This document shows, piece by piece, positions 22,147 through 30,701 of a DNA stretch of 52,641 nt. The position numbers and the translations under genes are program-made. This DNA is from ZC4RG30 sp964417875 (GTDB lineage Bacteria; Pseudomonadota; Gammaproteobacteria; Steroidobacterales; Steroidobacteraceae). The stretch covers positions 1 through 52,641 of the forward strand of contig CAYQJU010000014.1 in NCBI GenBank assembly GCA_964417875.1, given 5' to 3'. Below the pieces are notes generated by a model. It made no database searches. It was not told where the DNA came from and saw only the letters and a program-made list of their open reading frames with translations. Each line of letters starts with the position of its first letter. Positions within the stretch are counted from its first letter, which is position 1.

Positions 22147-22813
22147 GAGTGAATCAGATAGCGTCGTTTTGGTGGCATTTGGGCAGATTGACGGCGCGGC
22201 AATCGATACCCGGGCGGCGAAACTTGCCGGAATGGAGGAGCTGCCGGAACTTGAAGCCATCGTCACCCGCATCGTCGTCCTGCGCGGGTAGCGCGTGATG
22301 CTGGATTCGGACCTCGCGGTGCTCTACGGCGTCACCACCTCTCGACTGAACGAACAGGTTCTCCGTAACGGGCCCCGTTTTCCGCCAGACTTCATGTTCA
22401 GACTCTCGCGACAGGAGTGGGAGACGTTGTCGCAAATTGCGACAACGTCGCAGCGCAGCAGGCGGCAGGATCGTGCGCCCAACGCATTCACGGAGCACGG
22501 CTGCCTGATGGTCGCCAACGTTCTGCGCTCCGGTCGTGCTGTGGATGTCAGCGTCCTTGTCGTGCGCGCCTTCGTCCGCATGCGGTCGGCCCTTGCCGCG
22601 AATGCCGAACTGGCACTCCGCGTGGAAGAGCTCTCCCGGGAGGTCGAACGCCAGGGCGGAAAGCTGGCTGATCACCACGATGCCATTCAGGTGCTGCTCG
22701 ATGAAATCCGGCGCCTCACTCGTTTCCCCGAACCGCCGAAACGCGGCATCGGGTTCACCGCTCCCTGGCCGGAGGGAAAGCAATGGTTCGCGTGGTTCGG
22801 TGGTCATCCGTGA
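22145..22813 (+). pseudogene. ORF6N-domain gene interrupted by an in-frame amber codon
   Basis: The ORF6N domain, a DNA-binding domain common in phage and mobile elements, is encoded in one frame on both sides of a TAG at 22289-22291: ...EAIVTRIVVLRG-stop-RVMLDSDLAVLYGVTTSRLNEQV. Family members normally read LRGQRVMLD, so a single CAG-to-TAG change explains the stop. The rest (to GKQWFAWFGGHP) is intact, with a C-terminal coiled coil typical of these proteins. Possible original starts are ATG 22145 or ATG 22232. Reinitiation at GTG 22295 or ATG 22298 could still give a 172-aa protein lacking the first strand. Confidence 0.8.
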
Positions 22814-22919
22814 TGGGATCTCAAGACATCTGGCCGTTCTGGGAATATGGTTCTTCCGGCCGTGTAGGACTGTGCTGCACTTCGCCAACTGGATCAAGGG
22901 CTTGGTGCAACATGCGCCA

Positions 22920-24797
22920 GTGGCAACCTTCCTCTCCACCCCCGACTCCTCTCTTTCCCGCCCGACCGTAGGCGAACGCCGCTTCGCCGCCCGCCTTTCC
23001 CGCTTCCTCGAGGACGACTACCTCTGCTGGTACGAGCCCCCCATCGGCCCGCGCCATCAGCACCCCGACTTCTTGATCCTGCACCCCGCCCGCGGACTCT
23101 TGGTCCTCGAGGTGAAGGACTGGAACCTGTCCACTATCGGGAATCCTGGTCCACATTCCTTCACGCTGGACACAGCCGCCGGCCCGAAAGCGACCGGCAA
23201 TCCACTGAGGCAGGCGCGGCAGTACGCGCAGGCCGTCGTGAACCTGCTGGAGCGAGACCTGCAGCTGACAAATCCACCAGGCACGCGGTTTGTGGGTCGC
23301 CTCAACTTCCCGTATGGCTATGGCGTGGTACTGACCCGCATCACGCGCCGTCAGTTTGAGACTTCAGGCCTCTGCGACGTCCTGCAACCCCACCTCGTCA
23401 TCTGCAGCGACGAGATGACCGAATCCGTCGACGCCGAAGAGTTCCAGTCCCGCCTGTGGGCCATGTTCAACGTGCGCTTCGAGAGCAAACTGACGCTGCC
23501 GCAGGTGGAGCGCATCCGCTGGATCCTGTTTCCCGAGATCCGCATCCTGCAGCCTCAGCTTCCGATGGAAAGCGTCCAGAACACGCCGCAGGCGGGAGAC
23601 GGCACCGACGCCAACGCCACCGACAACGCACCCATCCCCGACCTGCTGCAGGTCATGGACCTCGCCCAGGAGGAAATCGCCCGCAACCTCGGCGACGGCC
23701 ACCGCGTGATCCACGGCGTCGCGGGCTCCGGCAAGACGCTGATCCTCGCCTATCGCTGCCGCTTCCTCGCCCGCACGCTGGCGAAGCCCATCCTGGTGCT
23801 GGTGTTCAACCGCTCGCTGGCCGCGTGGCTGAAGCACCAGTTCGAGGCGCAGGGCCTGGCCGGCCGTGTGACGGTGCGGCACTTCCACGGCTGGTGCCGT
23901 GACCAGCTGCTGCTCTATCACGAGCCGCTGCCGGCACCGGCGGACTCGGCGAATCATTATGCAGACGCACTGGTGCAGTCCGTCGTGCGCGGCGTGGACC
24001 GCGGCCAGATCCCGCGCGCGCAGTACGGCGCGGTGCTGATCGACGAGGGCCATGACTTCTCACCCGACTGGCTGAAGCTTGCGGTGCAGATGCTCGACCC
24101 CGAGAGCAATCACCTGCTGCTTCTCTACGACGATGCGCAATCGATCTATGGCGAGAAGCGCGCGCGTTCCTTCTCGTTCAAGAGCCTCGGCATCGCCGCG
24201 CAGGGACGCACGAAGATCCTGCGCCGCAACTATCGCAATACGCGCGAGATCCTCGACTGCGCCCGCACGTTCGCCAAGGAGCTGCTGGCGCCGGTGGATG
24301 CGGACGAGGATGGTGTGCCGCTGATCTTCCCGGAAGCCGGCGGCCGCGATGGCGCGCGGCCACGCTTCGCGCGGCTTGCATCGGTGAAGCTCGAAGCCGC
24401 GCACATCGCCCGCGAGCTGCGGTCGCAGCACGGCGCGGGCGTGCCATGGAACGAGATGGGCGTGTTCTACACCGTCCCGTTCGTCGCGAACGAGCTCGTG
24501 CGCGCGTTGCAGGAATCATCCATCCCCTTCGACTGGCTGAAGGACGCCGCGTCGAAATCCTTCGATCCTTCGCGCCAGGCGGTGAAGCTGATGACACCAC
24601 ACAGCAGCAAGGGGCTGCAGTACCGGGTGGCGATCATTGCTGGCATAGGTTGCTGGCCCTATCCCTCCGCACATCTCTCGGCCGCCGATCAGGCCCGTCT
24701 GCTGTATGTGGCAATGACCCGTGCCACGCACGAGCTTGTGCTGACGAGCAGCAAGCCGAGCCAGTTCAGCGAGCGACTGAAGGCGCTTTGCGCATAA
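22920..24797 (+). CDS. NERD nuclease-domain UvrD-like helicase
   Basis: From GTG 22920 this encodes about 625 aa. The N-terminal NERD domain has the nuclease core HPDFLILHPARGLLVLEVKDW (D50, E64, K66). A superfamily 1 helicase follows with Walker A GVAGSGKT (266-273), an Asp-Glu Walker B in VLIDEGHDF, QSIY motif III, RRNYRNTREI motif IV and a C-terminal LLYVAMTRA motif VI. The GTG start gives VATFLSTPDSSL, matching the usual M-A-T-F/L-I-P opening; the open frame extends further upstream but through non-homologous sequence. Such fusions are common in defence islands, but a repair function is equally possible. Confidence 0.85.
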   Translation: MATFLSTPDSSLSRPTVGERRFAARLSRFLEDDYLCWYEPPIGPRHQHPDFLILHPARGLLVLEVKDWNLSTIGNPGPHSFTLDTAAGPKATGNPLRQARQYAQAVVNLLERDLQLTNPPGTRFVGRLNFPYGYGVVLTRITRRQFETSGLCDVLQPHLVICSDEMTESVDAEEFQSRLWAMFNVRFESKLTLPQVERIRWILFPEIRILQPQLPMESVQNTPQAGDGTDANATDNAPIPDLLQVMDLAQEEIARNLGDGHRVIHGVAGSGKTLILAYRCRFLARTLAKPILVLVFNRSLAAWLKHQFEAQGLAGRVTVRHFHGWCRDQLLLYHEPLPAPADSANHYADALVQSVVRGVDRGQIPRAQYGAVLIDEGHDFSPDWLKLAVQMLDPESNHLLLLYDDAQSIYGEKRARSFSFKSLGIAAQGRTKILRRNYRNTREILDCARTFAKELLAPVDADEDGVPLIFPEAGGRDGARPRFARLASVKLEAAHIARELRSQHGAGVPWNEMGVFYTVPFVANELVRALQESSIPFDWLKDAASKSFDPSRQAVKLMTPHSSKGLQYRVAIIAGIGCWPYPSAHLSAADQARLLYVAMTRATHELVLTSSKPSQFSERLKALCA

Positions 24798-24917
24798 GCG
24801 AATTCGCCCGGCTCGCATCGCTGTTCGTATCCCCGGGTTTCTGGTGCTTCTTGGCACTTAACGATGCAGTCATCCAGGCCCGGCCACCGAGACTGGCGAT
24901 GAATGTACGCCGCCACT

Positions 24918-24936
24918 TGTATCGCGATGCGATACA
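24918..24936. promoter_or_regulatory. Perfect palindrome, likely HigA operator
   Basis: TGTATCGC-GAT-GCGATACA is a perfect 8-bp inverted repeat with a 3-base spacer, ending eight bases before the higB ATG. A second perfect palindrome, TATCATGATA (24940-24949), covers the start codon. Both fit an autoregulatory operator for the HigA repressor. Confidence 0.7.
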
Positions 24937-24943
24937 CCCTATC

Positions 24944-25222
24944 ATGATAAAGACGTTCCGCCACAAGGGGCTGGAACTGTTCTTTCGCACCGGTTCGCGG
25001 AAGGGCATCTCCTCGGCACACACGGCGCGACTGCGGCTGCAGCTTGCCCGGCTGGACGGTGCCAGGTGCCCCCAGGACATGGACCTACCCGGCTGGCGCC
25101 TGCATCCGCTTCATGGAGCCTTGCGCGACCATTGGGCAGTGCGGGTGGACGGGAATTGGCGACTGACGTTCGCATTCGACGGAGGCGACGCCATCTTGGT
25201 CGACTATCAGGATTACCACTGA
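24944..25222 (+). CDS. higB: HigB-type toxin
   Basis: The 92-aa product begins MIKTFRHKGLELFF and has the GISSAHTARLRLQLARLD and WRLHPLHGALRDHWAVRVDGNWRLTF blocks of RelE-fold HigB toxins, which cleave translated mRNA. A longer open frame to 24446 overlaps the helicase gene and is not used. The toxin-first order with the antitoxin two bases downstream is diagnostic of higBA. The gene looks intact, including the terminal DAILVDYQDYH. Confidence 0.92.
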   Translation: MIKTFRHKGLELFFRTGSRKGISSAHTARLRLQLARLDGARCPQDMDLPGWRLHPLHGALRDHWAVRVDGNWRLTFAFDGGDAILVDYQDYH

Positions 25223-25223
25223 C

Positions 25224-25535
25224 ATGCGTCATCACGTTTCCATCATGCATAACCCTCCTCACCCCGGCGAAGTCTTGCGAGATGGTGTATTCGCGGATAC
25301 TGGAGAAACCGTTACGTCCTTTGCACGCCGGTTGGGTGTATCGAGGGTCGCGCTGTCGCGTGTGCTGAACGGTCAGGCTGCAGTGAGTGCAGAGATGGCT
25401 CTTCGCCTGGCCGCCGCACTGGGTGGAACCGCCGAGTCGTGGCTTCACATGCAGGCCAGTTACGATCTTTGGCAGACGAGGCGGGCGCTGGGCAAAAAGA
25501 TCGAGCGCATCGCGCGGGTGGGCGACTTGGGATAG
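25224..25535 (+). CDS. higA: HigA antitoxin, XRE family
   Basis: The 103-aa antitoxin has the HigA opening NPPHPGEVLRDGVF and an HTH, VTSFARRLGVSRVALSRVLNG, followed by AALGGTAESWLHMQASYDLW. ATG 25224 follows the higB stop after one base; ATG 25245 (MHNPPHPGE) is the shorter alternative and closer to typical members. It should bind HigB and repress from the palindromes at 24918-24949. Confidence 0.92.
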   Translation: MRHHVSIMHNPPHPGEVLRDGVFADTGETVTSFARRLGVSRVALSRVLNGQAAVSAEMALRLAAALGGTAESWLHMQASYDLWQTRRALGKKIERIARVGDLG

Positions 25536-25611
25536 GACAACTCCCGATAGCGGCAAGGAGCGGCAGCGAGCTATGATCGCTTTGCCTTCAATTGATCGAT
25601 CGGATGATCGT

Positions 25612-25818
25612 ATGACAACGCTCACGGTTTCCTCCACGTTCCAGATCGTCATCCCCACCCGCATGCGCGAGTCGTTGGGCATTCGCTCCGGAGACAAGCT
25701 GCACGCGATCGAACATCGCGGTCGCATCGAGCTGGTACCGCTGAAATCGATCAAGGCGGCTCGCGGCTTTCTGAAGGGCATCGAAACCAGCGTTCCGAGA
25801 GAACCAGACCGCACATAA
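25612..25818 (+). CDS. vapB: VapB antitoxin (AbrB/MazE-like), orphaned
   Basis: The 68-aa protein MTTLTVSSTFQIVIPTRMRE... has the SpoVT-AbrB swapped-hairpin DNA-binding domain (residues 3-45) and a short tail, ending SVPREPDRT, that would bind a PIN toxin. ATG 25573 would add 13 residues. The stop TAA overlaps the expected start of vapC, but the toxin is decayed (25815-25889), so this is an orphan antitoxin. Confidence 0.85.
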   Translation: MTTLTVSSTFQIVIPTRMRESLGIRSGDKLHAIEHRGRIELVPLKSIKAARGFLKGIETSVPREPDRT

Positions 25819-25889
25819 ACGTGGTGGATTCCTCCGCGTGACTGGAGTACTTCGGGGATGGCCTACTCGCCGCACCGTCGCTCGATTAA
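25815..25889 (+). pseudogene. VapC (PIN toxin) N-terminal remnant
   Basis: Read from 25815, the codons give I-N-V-V-D-S-S-A-stop-L-E-Y-F-G-D-G-L-L-A-A-P. Functional VapC proteins start MNVVDSSAWLEYF, so the ATG has become ATA and the Trp TGG has become TGA. The homology then runs out and the frame stops at 25887-25889, inside the 3' end of the convergent pRiA4b-like gene. Everything after the first strand, including the rest of the PIN acidic site, is missing. Confidence 0.75.
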
Positions 25890-26443
25890 CGCCCCTTCCT
25901 GCTCCTCACTCGCCATTCCCGGTTGATCCTGTTCAGATCAAACCCCTTCGGATCAAAACCGCCGCCAATCCACCGCATCATGTCCAGGTGCTCTTCATGC
26001 GCCGGATCCCGCATCGTCTCCAGGAACGCCTCATAGCCCAGCGGCCCGCCCACATCATCCGGGGGCCCGGCATTCTCGCCGGCCACACAGCGCGGCAATG
26101 GCAGGTCGTCGTCGTCGACTGCTGGGCTCGCACCGGACTCGGTCACGATGCGCAACGCCCAGTCATCTCCCATGTCATAGCGATAAAGGAACTCGTCGCG
26201 CCCGCGATCCTCGTCCGGCGCACTGCGCATCTCCTCGATCCACCAGGTCGGCGCCACCCGGTCGTTGCCGACCTGGAAATCATGGGCGTGCGTGTCGTTC
26301 CATCCCATGATCCATTGCAGATAGTTGTGCAGGGCCGCGAGCGTCGCCTGGTTCGACACGATGATGCGCCGCCAGACCAGCGGATTGACATGCTGCAGTT
26401 CGACGCGAAGTGTCACGGGTCTGGGTCTGGTCGGTGTGGGCAT
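25886..26443 (-). CDS. Plasmid pRiA4b ORF-3-like protein
   Basis: The 185-aa protein matches the PRiA4_ORF3 family: VELQHVNPLVWRRIIV, YLQWIMGWNDTHAHDF, YRYDMGDDWALRI, CVAGENAGPPDDVGG and a terminal WIGGGFDPKGFDLNRIN. The function is unknown; the family is found on plasmids and in mobile or defence regions. The gene is complete. Its 3' end overlaps the VapC remnant, so insertion of this segment may have truncated vapC. Confidence 0.88.
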   Translation of the reverse strand: MPTPTRPRPVTLRVELQHVNPLVWRRIIVSNQATLAALHNYLQWIMGWNDTHAHDFQVGNDRVAPTWWIEEMRSAPDEDRGRDEFLYRYDMGDDWALRIVTESGASPAVDDDDLPLPRCVAGENAGPPDDVGGPLGYEAFLETMRDPAHEEHLDMMRWIGGGFDPKGFDLNRINREWRVRSRKGR

Positions 26444-26612
26444 TGCTTCGCTCGTCGTTCTTGAGGGCGATTGTTCGCCCAGCGCAGGCCGGCCTGTGCC
26501 ATCTTCGGGCGATCATCCGGCGCATGTAAACCGCTGCTCGAGTCGTGCGTTGATCCTTGAGCGTCCGGAACGGTTCCGTCGCACTTTCCTGTTCTGCCCA
26601 ACCGGAGTCTCG

Positions 26613-27653
26613 ATGCCTGGTCCCCGCCTCCTCCTCCGTGTCCTCCTCGTCCTCCCCCTGCTGCTTGCAGACACCGTCGCTGTCGCCGCCGAACGCGGCC
26701 CCCTGCGCGACCGCATCCGCGAGCGCGCCCTCAACCGCGTCGGCGAACGCCAGGTTGCCAACGCCCCGCCCGCCACCCGCCTGCGCGCCGGCACGCGCAT
26801 CACCGCGCCCGGCCGCTATGAGATCCGCCTGCGCCACGACGGCCTCGAGCGCATGGCTATCATCCACGTGCCGCGCAGCTGGCGCGCCGACTCCCCCTCC
26901 CCGGTGCTGATGGCCCTGCACGGCGCCGGCGGCGGCGCGATCTACCAGGCCAATGACGAGAATTACGGCCTGATCACCAAGTCCGAGCAGGCCGGCTTCG
27001 TCGCCGTGTTCCCCAACGGCATCAGCAACGCCCGCTCGGGTCTGCTCGCCACCTGGAACGCCGGCAACTGCTGCGCCCGCGCGCGCGATGAGAACGTGGA
27101 TGACGTCGGCTTCCTGAAGGCGGTCATCGCGGATCTGGGCCGCCGCCTGCGCATCGATGCGGCACGCGTCCATGCCGCCGGCATGTCGAACGGCGGCATG
27201 ATGGCCTACCGCCTGGCCTGCGAGGCTTCCGATGTGTTCCACGGCATTGCCGCCGTGGCGGGCACTGACAATACCCGCACCTGTCAGCCGGCCTCGCGCA
27301 CGCCGGTGCTGCACATCCATGCGCGCAATGACGACCGGGTTCTGTTCGAAGGCGGTGCGGGCGAGGTGTTCCGCAACGAGGCGCTGGTGTCGGATTTCAC
27401 CTCGGTGCCCGCCACCATCGACAAATGGGTGAAGCTCAACGCGGCAGCGGCGACGCCGCGGCGGGTGCTGTCCGTGGAAGGCGCCTGGTGCGACCTGCAC
27501 GACGGTCCTGCGCCGGTGAAGCTGTGCGTCACCAGCGACGGCGGTCACAGCTGGCCGGGCGGGAACAAGGCCCGGGGCGAGGCGCCTTCCACGGCGATCA
27601 GCGCCAATGACGTGCTGTGGGAGTTCTTCTCCAGCCTGCCGTCGCGGAAGTGA
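26613..27653 (+). CDS. Secreted PHB depolymerase-like esterase
   Basis: The 346-aa protein has a clear signal peptide (LLLRVLLVLPLLLADTVAVAA, cleavage near residue 27) and an alpha/beta-hydrolase fold of the LpqC/PHB-depolymerase family. The oxyanion region is LMALHGAGGG, the nucleophile is in AAGMSNGGMM (S192), and the His is in TSDGGHSWPGG. A Cys pair in WNAGNCCARA is typical of the family. I use ATG 26613, because upstream codons run antisense through the neighbouring gene. The substrate may be a polyester, feruloyl ester or acetyl ester; this cannot be told from sequence. Confidence 0.85.
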   Translation: MPGPRLLLRVLLVLPLLLADTVAVAAERGPLRDRIRERALNRVGERQVANAPPATRLRAGTRITAPGRYEIRLRHDGLERMAIIHVPRSWRADSPSPVLMALHGAGGGAIYQANDENYGLITKSEQAGFVAVFPNGISNARSGLLATWNAGNCCARARDENVDDVGFLKAVIADLGRRLRIDAARVHAAGMSNGGMMAYRLACEASDVFHGIAAVAGTDNTRTCQPASRTPVLHIHARNDDRVLFEGGAGEVFRNEALVSDFTSVPATIDKWVKLNAAAATPRRVLSVEGAWCDLHDGPAPVKLCVTSDGGHSWPGGNKARGEAPSTAISANDVLWEFFSSLPSRK

Positions 27654-27669
27654 TCGGTACGCTCCGCGG

Positions 27670-28758
27670 TCAACGGGTCCTGTCGGGACCCTCCGCGTCG
27701 GTCAGGATCCGCACCAGAGGTTCGTTGATGTAATAGCTGTGCCGGCCGACCTTCTGCTTGTCCAAAAATCCGTCCCTCGCCAGCGCATCCAGATAACGCG
27801 TAGCAGTAAGACGGGAGACTTTCAGGTCGGTCTGGACGAACTCTATCTTCGTATAAGGATGCGAGAAAAGGTTGTTGATCAGGTCCTGGCTGTAGAACTT
27901 GTACTTCGCACGGATGCGGTGCTTGTAATCCAGCAGCAGGGCCTTGATGGCCTGGATTGTCGTGATGCCTCCCCTGGCGCACTGCTCGACGGCCGAAAGC
28001 ATGTACAGCACCCAGTCCTCCCAGACGTCCCGGTCCCTGACGCCTTGGAGGAGCCGGTAATAATCCGCCTTGGTGCGCACAATGGCCCGGCTCAGGTAAA
28101 GCACAGGGCCATCCAGCAAATCCTCTTTCACCAGATAGAGCACATTGACGATGCGCCCGGTGCGTCCGTTGCCGTCATAAAAGGGATGGATGCTTTCGAA
28201 CTGGTGGTGGATCAGGGCCATCTTGATGAGCGGGTCCAGCGGCGATATCTGCGGGTCATTGATGAACCGGTTCAGGTCATCGAGCAGCTGCGGAAGACGG
28301 TCCGGCGATGGCGGTGTGTAGACGGTTCGTCCCGCTCCATCCTTGAGCACCGTTCCGGGTAGCTTTCGATAGCCTGGCCGGTCTTTCTCGAGCACGGCCT
28401 GGATGGAGGCGATCTGGTTGGTCGTCAGCAGGCGGGTTTGCTGCACAGAGGCATAGCCGACTCCGAGGGCCTGGCGATAACGGGCGACTTCCTTGGTGGC
28501 GGGGTTGGTAGCGGAATGCGCAAACGCCGCTTCACGAAACAGCTCGTCGTGGGTGGTGACGATGTTCTCGATTTCCGAGCTGTCCTTGGCCTCCTGCAAC
28601 CCCAACGCGCTGATGAGGATGGTCTGATTGGGAACGGAGGAAGCCACTCCCTTGAGCTCGGCAAGTTTCCGATGGGCGCCGACGAGCCGGCGCAGGATGG
28701 GTGGAGTGTCGAACCGCGCTGGGTCGAGGCTCTCCAGGGCAGGAAGCGAAGTGTTCAT
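27670..28758 (-). CDS. Fic-family AMP-transferase with N-terminal inhibitory motif
   Basis: The 362-aa protein has the full Fic motif HPFYDGNGRTGR (191-202), so it should transfer AMP (or another nucleotide) to a hydroxyl side chain of a target protein. The N-terminal helix carries the inhibitory (S/T)xxxE(G/N) motif as S60, E64, N65, making it a self-inhibited class II Fic. A C-terminal winged helix (FSHPYTKIEFVQTDLKVSR) is the usual DNA-binding or regulatory domain. The gene is monocistronic, convergent with the esterase, and has an AT-rich upstream region with TGTATACA at 28812-28819. Confidence 0.92.
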   Translation of the reverse strand: MNTSLPALESLDPARFDTPPILRRLVGAHRKLAELKGVASSVPNQTILISALGLQEAKDSSEIENIVTTHDELFREAAFAHSATNPATKEVARYRQALGVGYASVQQTRLLTTNQIASIQAVLEKDRPGYRKLPGTVLKDGAGRTVYTPPSPDRLPQLLDDLNRFINDPQISPLDPLIKMALIHHQFESIHPFYDGNGRTGRIVNVLYLVKEDLLDGPVLYLSRAIVRTKADYYRLLQGVRDRDVWEDWVLYMLSAVEQCARGGITTIQAIKALLLDYKHRIRAKYKFYSQDLINNLFSHPYTKIEFVQTDLKVSRLTATRYLDALARDGFLDKQKVGRHSYYINEPLVRILTDAEGPDRTR

Positions 28759-28926
28759 TTATTGATGGTTTGTTTAATTGTTGAGCTGACGTGTATAGAT
28801 ATTGGCAGATTTGTATACATGTCGGAGCCGGTTTGTTGAGATTTGAGCCGGAGTTATAGATTCACGGGACATGTCTTCTTCACCGGGTAGCTTGCATACC
28901 AAGGTACCCGGCATTATCCTCGCCCC

Positions 28927-29295
28927 ATGTCCGCCCTCCCCGAAGACGACCTCCGCCTCGACAACGTCCAAGCCCAGATGCGTAAGGGCGTGCTCGACTA
29001 CTGCATCCTGCTGGTCATCGCGCGCAGCACCCAGGCCTATGCCTCGGACATCCTCGCCGCGCTGAAGTCCAGCAACCTGCTGGTGGTCGAGGGCACGGTC
29101 TACCCGCTGCTCGCCCGCCTGACGCGCGCGCAATACCTCTCCTATGCCTGGCTGGAGTCCCCCGCCGGACCGCCCCGCAAGTACTACAGCCTCACGCCAC
29201 GCGGCCGCGAGGCACTGCGCCAGATGACCGACCAATGGCTGGCCTTCACCACTTCTGTCAACGCCCTGCGGGAAGCCCATGAAAAAGACGCATAG
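28927..29295 (+). CDS. PadR-family transcriptional regulator
   Basis: The 122-aa protein has the PadR winged helix: QMRKGVLDYCILLVIA, ASDILAALKSSNLLVVEGTVYPLLARL, GPPRKYYSLTPRGREAL. It is a small, one-domain member likely to sense an effector and repress its own operon. The stop lies 17 bases inside the next gene, so it is translationally coupled to the PspC-domain protein, a common pairing (PadR plus membrane-stress protein). Confidence 0.9.
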   Translation: MSALPEDDLRLDNVQAQMRKGVLDYCILLVIARSTQAYASDILAALKSSNLLVVEGTVYPLLARLTRAQYLSYAWLESPAGPPRKYYSLTPRGREALRQMTDQWLAFTTSVNALREAHEKDA

Positions 29296-30646
29296 CGCCA
29301 ACATCGGCGGCACGGTCTTCCACATCGAGGAAGACGCCTATGAAGCGCTGCAGGATTACCTGCAGTCCATCGAAGCGCATTTCCGCTTTCATCCGGATGT
29401 GGCCGAGATCATCGCGGACATCGAGGGTCGCATCGCCGAGCTGCTGCTGCGCGAGGCGACCACGGGGCAGGTGGTGCGCATGGCCGATGTGCAGCGGGTG
29501 ATCGCGGCGATGGGCACCATCGAGCAGTTCGATGACGAGGTCGGCGCGACACCGCCACCGGCGGGCAGCAGCGAACCACGGCGGCTGTTCCGCGACCCGG
29601 ACCAGAAAGTGATCGCCGGCGTCGCCTCCGGCCTCGCCAGTTTCGTGGGCCTGCCACCTTTGCTGGTGCGGCTGCTGTTCATTGCGCTGCTGCCGTTCTT
29701 CGGCACCGCGGTGGTGATCTACCTGCTGCTGTGGGCGCTGGTGCCGATGGCCCGCACCACCACCGACAAGCTGCAGATGCGCGGCCGACCGCTGACGCTG
29801 GCTTCGATCGACCGCGACCTGCGCGATGGCATCGCCGCGGCACTCCGGCCGGCCACGCGCGACTTCGCCGCCCGCAGCGTCGCGGGCGCCGGCTCGCTGA
29901 TTCACCAGCTGGTGACGGGGCTGGTGCGCATGGTGAGGCGCGCGGCCGGCTTCTTCGTGGTGGCACTCACTTCGCTGGGCATCTTGGCGCTCAGCGCATT
30001 GCTGGTGATGGCGCTGGTGGATGCCGGCATGGTTCCGCCGGTGGCGGAGTTCTTCGCCGCCTTCGGCGCGCAGCAGGTGGCGTTCAAGGTGTTCGTCTGG
30101 CTGCTGGCGGTGATTCCGCTGGCGCTGATCCTGGTCGCTGCCCTGCGGCTGTTCCTCGACGTGACGCGCTTCAATGCACGCGGCATGGCGGCGCTGCTCG
30201 GCGTGTGGGTGATCGCGCTGCTGGCGACGGTGGGCATCTGGTCCAGCAACTATCCGCAGCTGCGCGAGTTCTGGTCCGACTATCCGGCGCGCGCCGAGGC
30301 GCGGCAGAACGTGGAGCGCCTGCGCACATTGATGGCGACCACCTCGCCGCTGACCGATGCGCAGGCCGAGGCGCTGCTCGCCACGATGACGGCCGAGCAC
30401 AAGCGCCGCCGCAACGAGGCGCCATTCCTGGCGCGCAACTGGCAGGACCGGCGCTCACGATTGCAGATGCGCAGCGAACTGCTCACCGCGCAGCAGGAAA
30501 GCCATCGCCGCATCATCGCCGCGGCGCAGGCTTATCTTGATCCGCAGCAGCTGGCCGACATGGAAAACACGCTGGCGCGGCACCTGGCGCGCGAGCAGGC
30601 ATCGCTGGAGGCGCTGCGCGAGCGGGTGGAGCGCGGCGGGGGCTGA
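29279..30646 (+). CDS. PspC-domain membrane protein
   Basis: The 455-aa protein starts MKKTHSANIGGTVFHIEEDAYEALQDYL, an N-terminal helical domain frequently fused to PspC. The PspC domain follows (RRLFRDPDQKVIAGVASGLASF then VRLLFIALLPFFGTAVVIYLLLWALVP). Further transmembrane helices occur near residues 215-250, 265-292 and 300-322. A charged C-terminal region rich in Arg/Glu and Gln probably forms a coiled coil. PspC proteins respond to envelope stress. The ATG overlaps padR by 17 bases. Confidence 0.85.
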   Translation: MKKTHSANIGGTVFHIEEDAYEALQDYLQSIEAHFRFHPDVAEIIADIEGRIAELLLREATTGQVVRMADVQRVIAAMGTIEQFDDEVGATPPPAGSSEPRRLFRDPDQKVIAGVASGLASFVGLPPLLVRLLFIALLPFFGTAVVIYLLLWALVPMARTTTDKLQMRGRPLTLASIDRDLRDGIAAALRPATRDFAARSVAGAGSLIHQLVTGLVRMVRRAAGFFVVALTSLGILALSALLVMALVDAGMVPPVAEFFAAFGAQQVAFKVFVWLLAVIPLALILVAALRLFLDVTRFNARGMAALLGVWVIALLATVGIWSSNYPQLREFWSDYPARAEARQNVERLRTLMATTSPLTDAQAEALLATMTAEHKRRRNEAPFLARNWQDRRSRLQMRSELLTAQQESHRRIIAAAQAYLDPQQLADMENTLARHLAREQASLEALRERVERGGG

Positions 30647-30701
30647 GGGTCGCACGTTCCGGCGGAAGCGGCGCGGGCGGTGCTCAACTAGCCGTCAGGG
30701 A

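Noticed and set aside
20740..22152. 470-aa plus-strand frame inside hsdM
   Set aside because: Antisense shadow of the methyltransferase.
27675..27691. GGGTCC/GGACCC hairpin between the esterase and fic
   Set aside because: It lies in the fic coding sequence with no T-tail on either strand, so no terminator is called.
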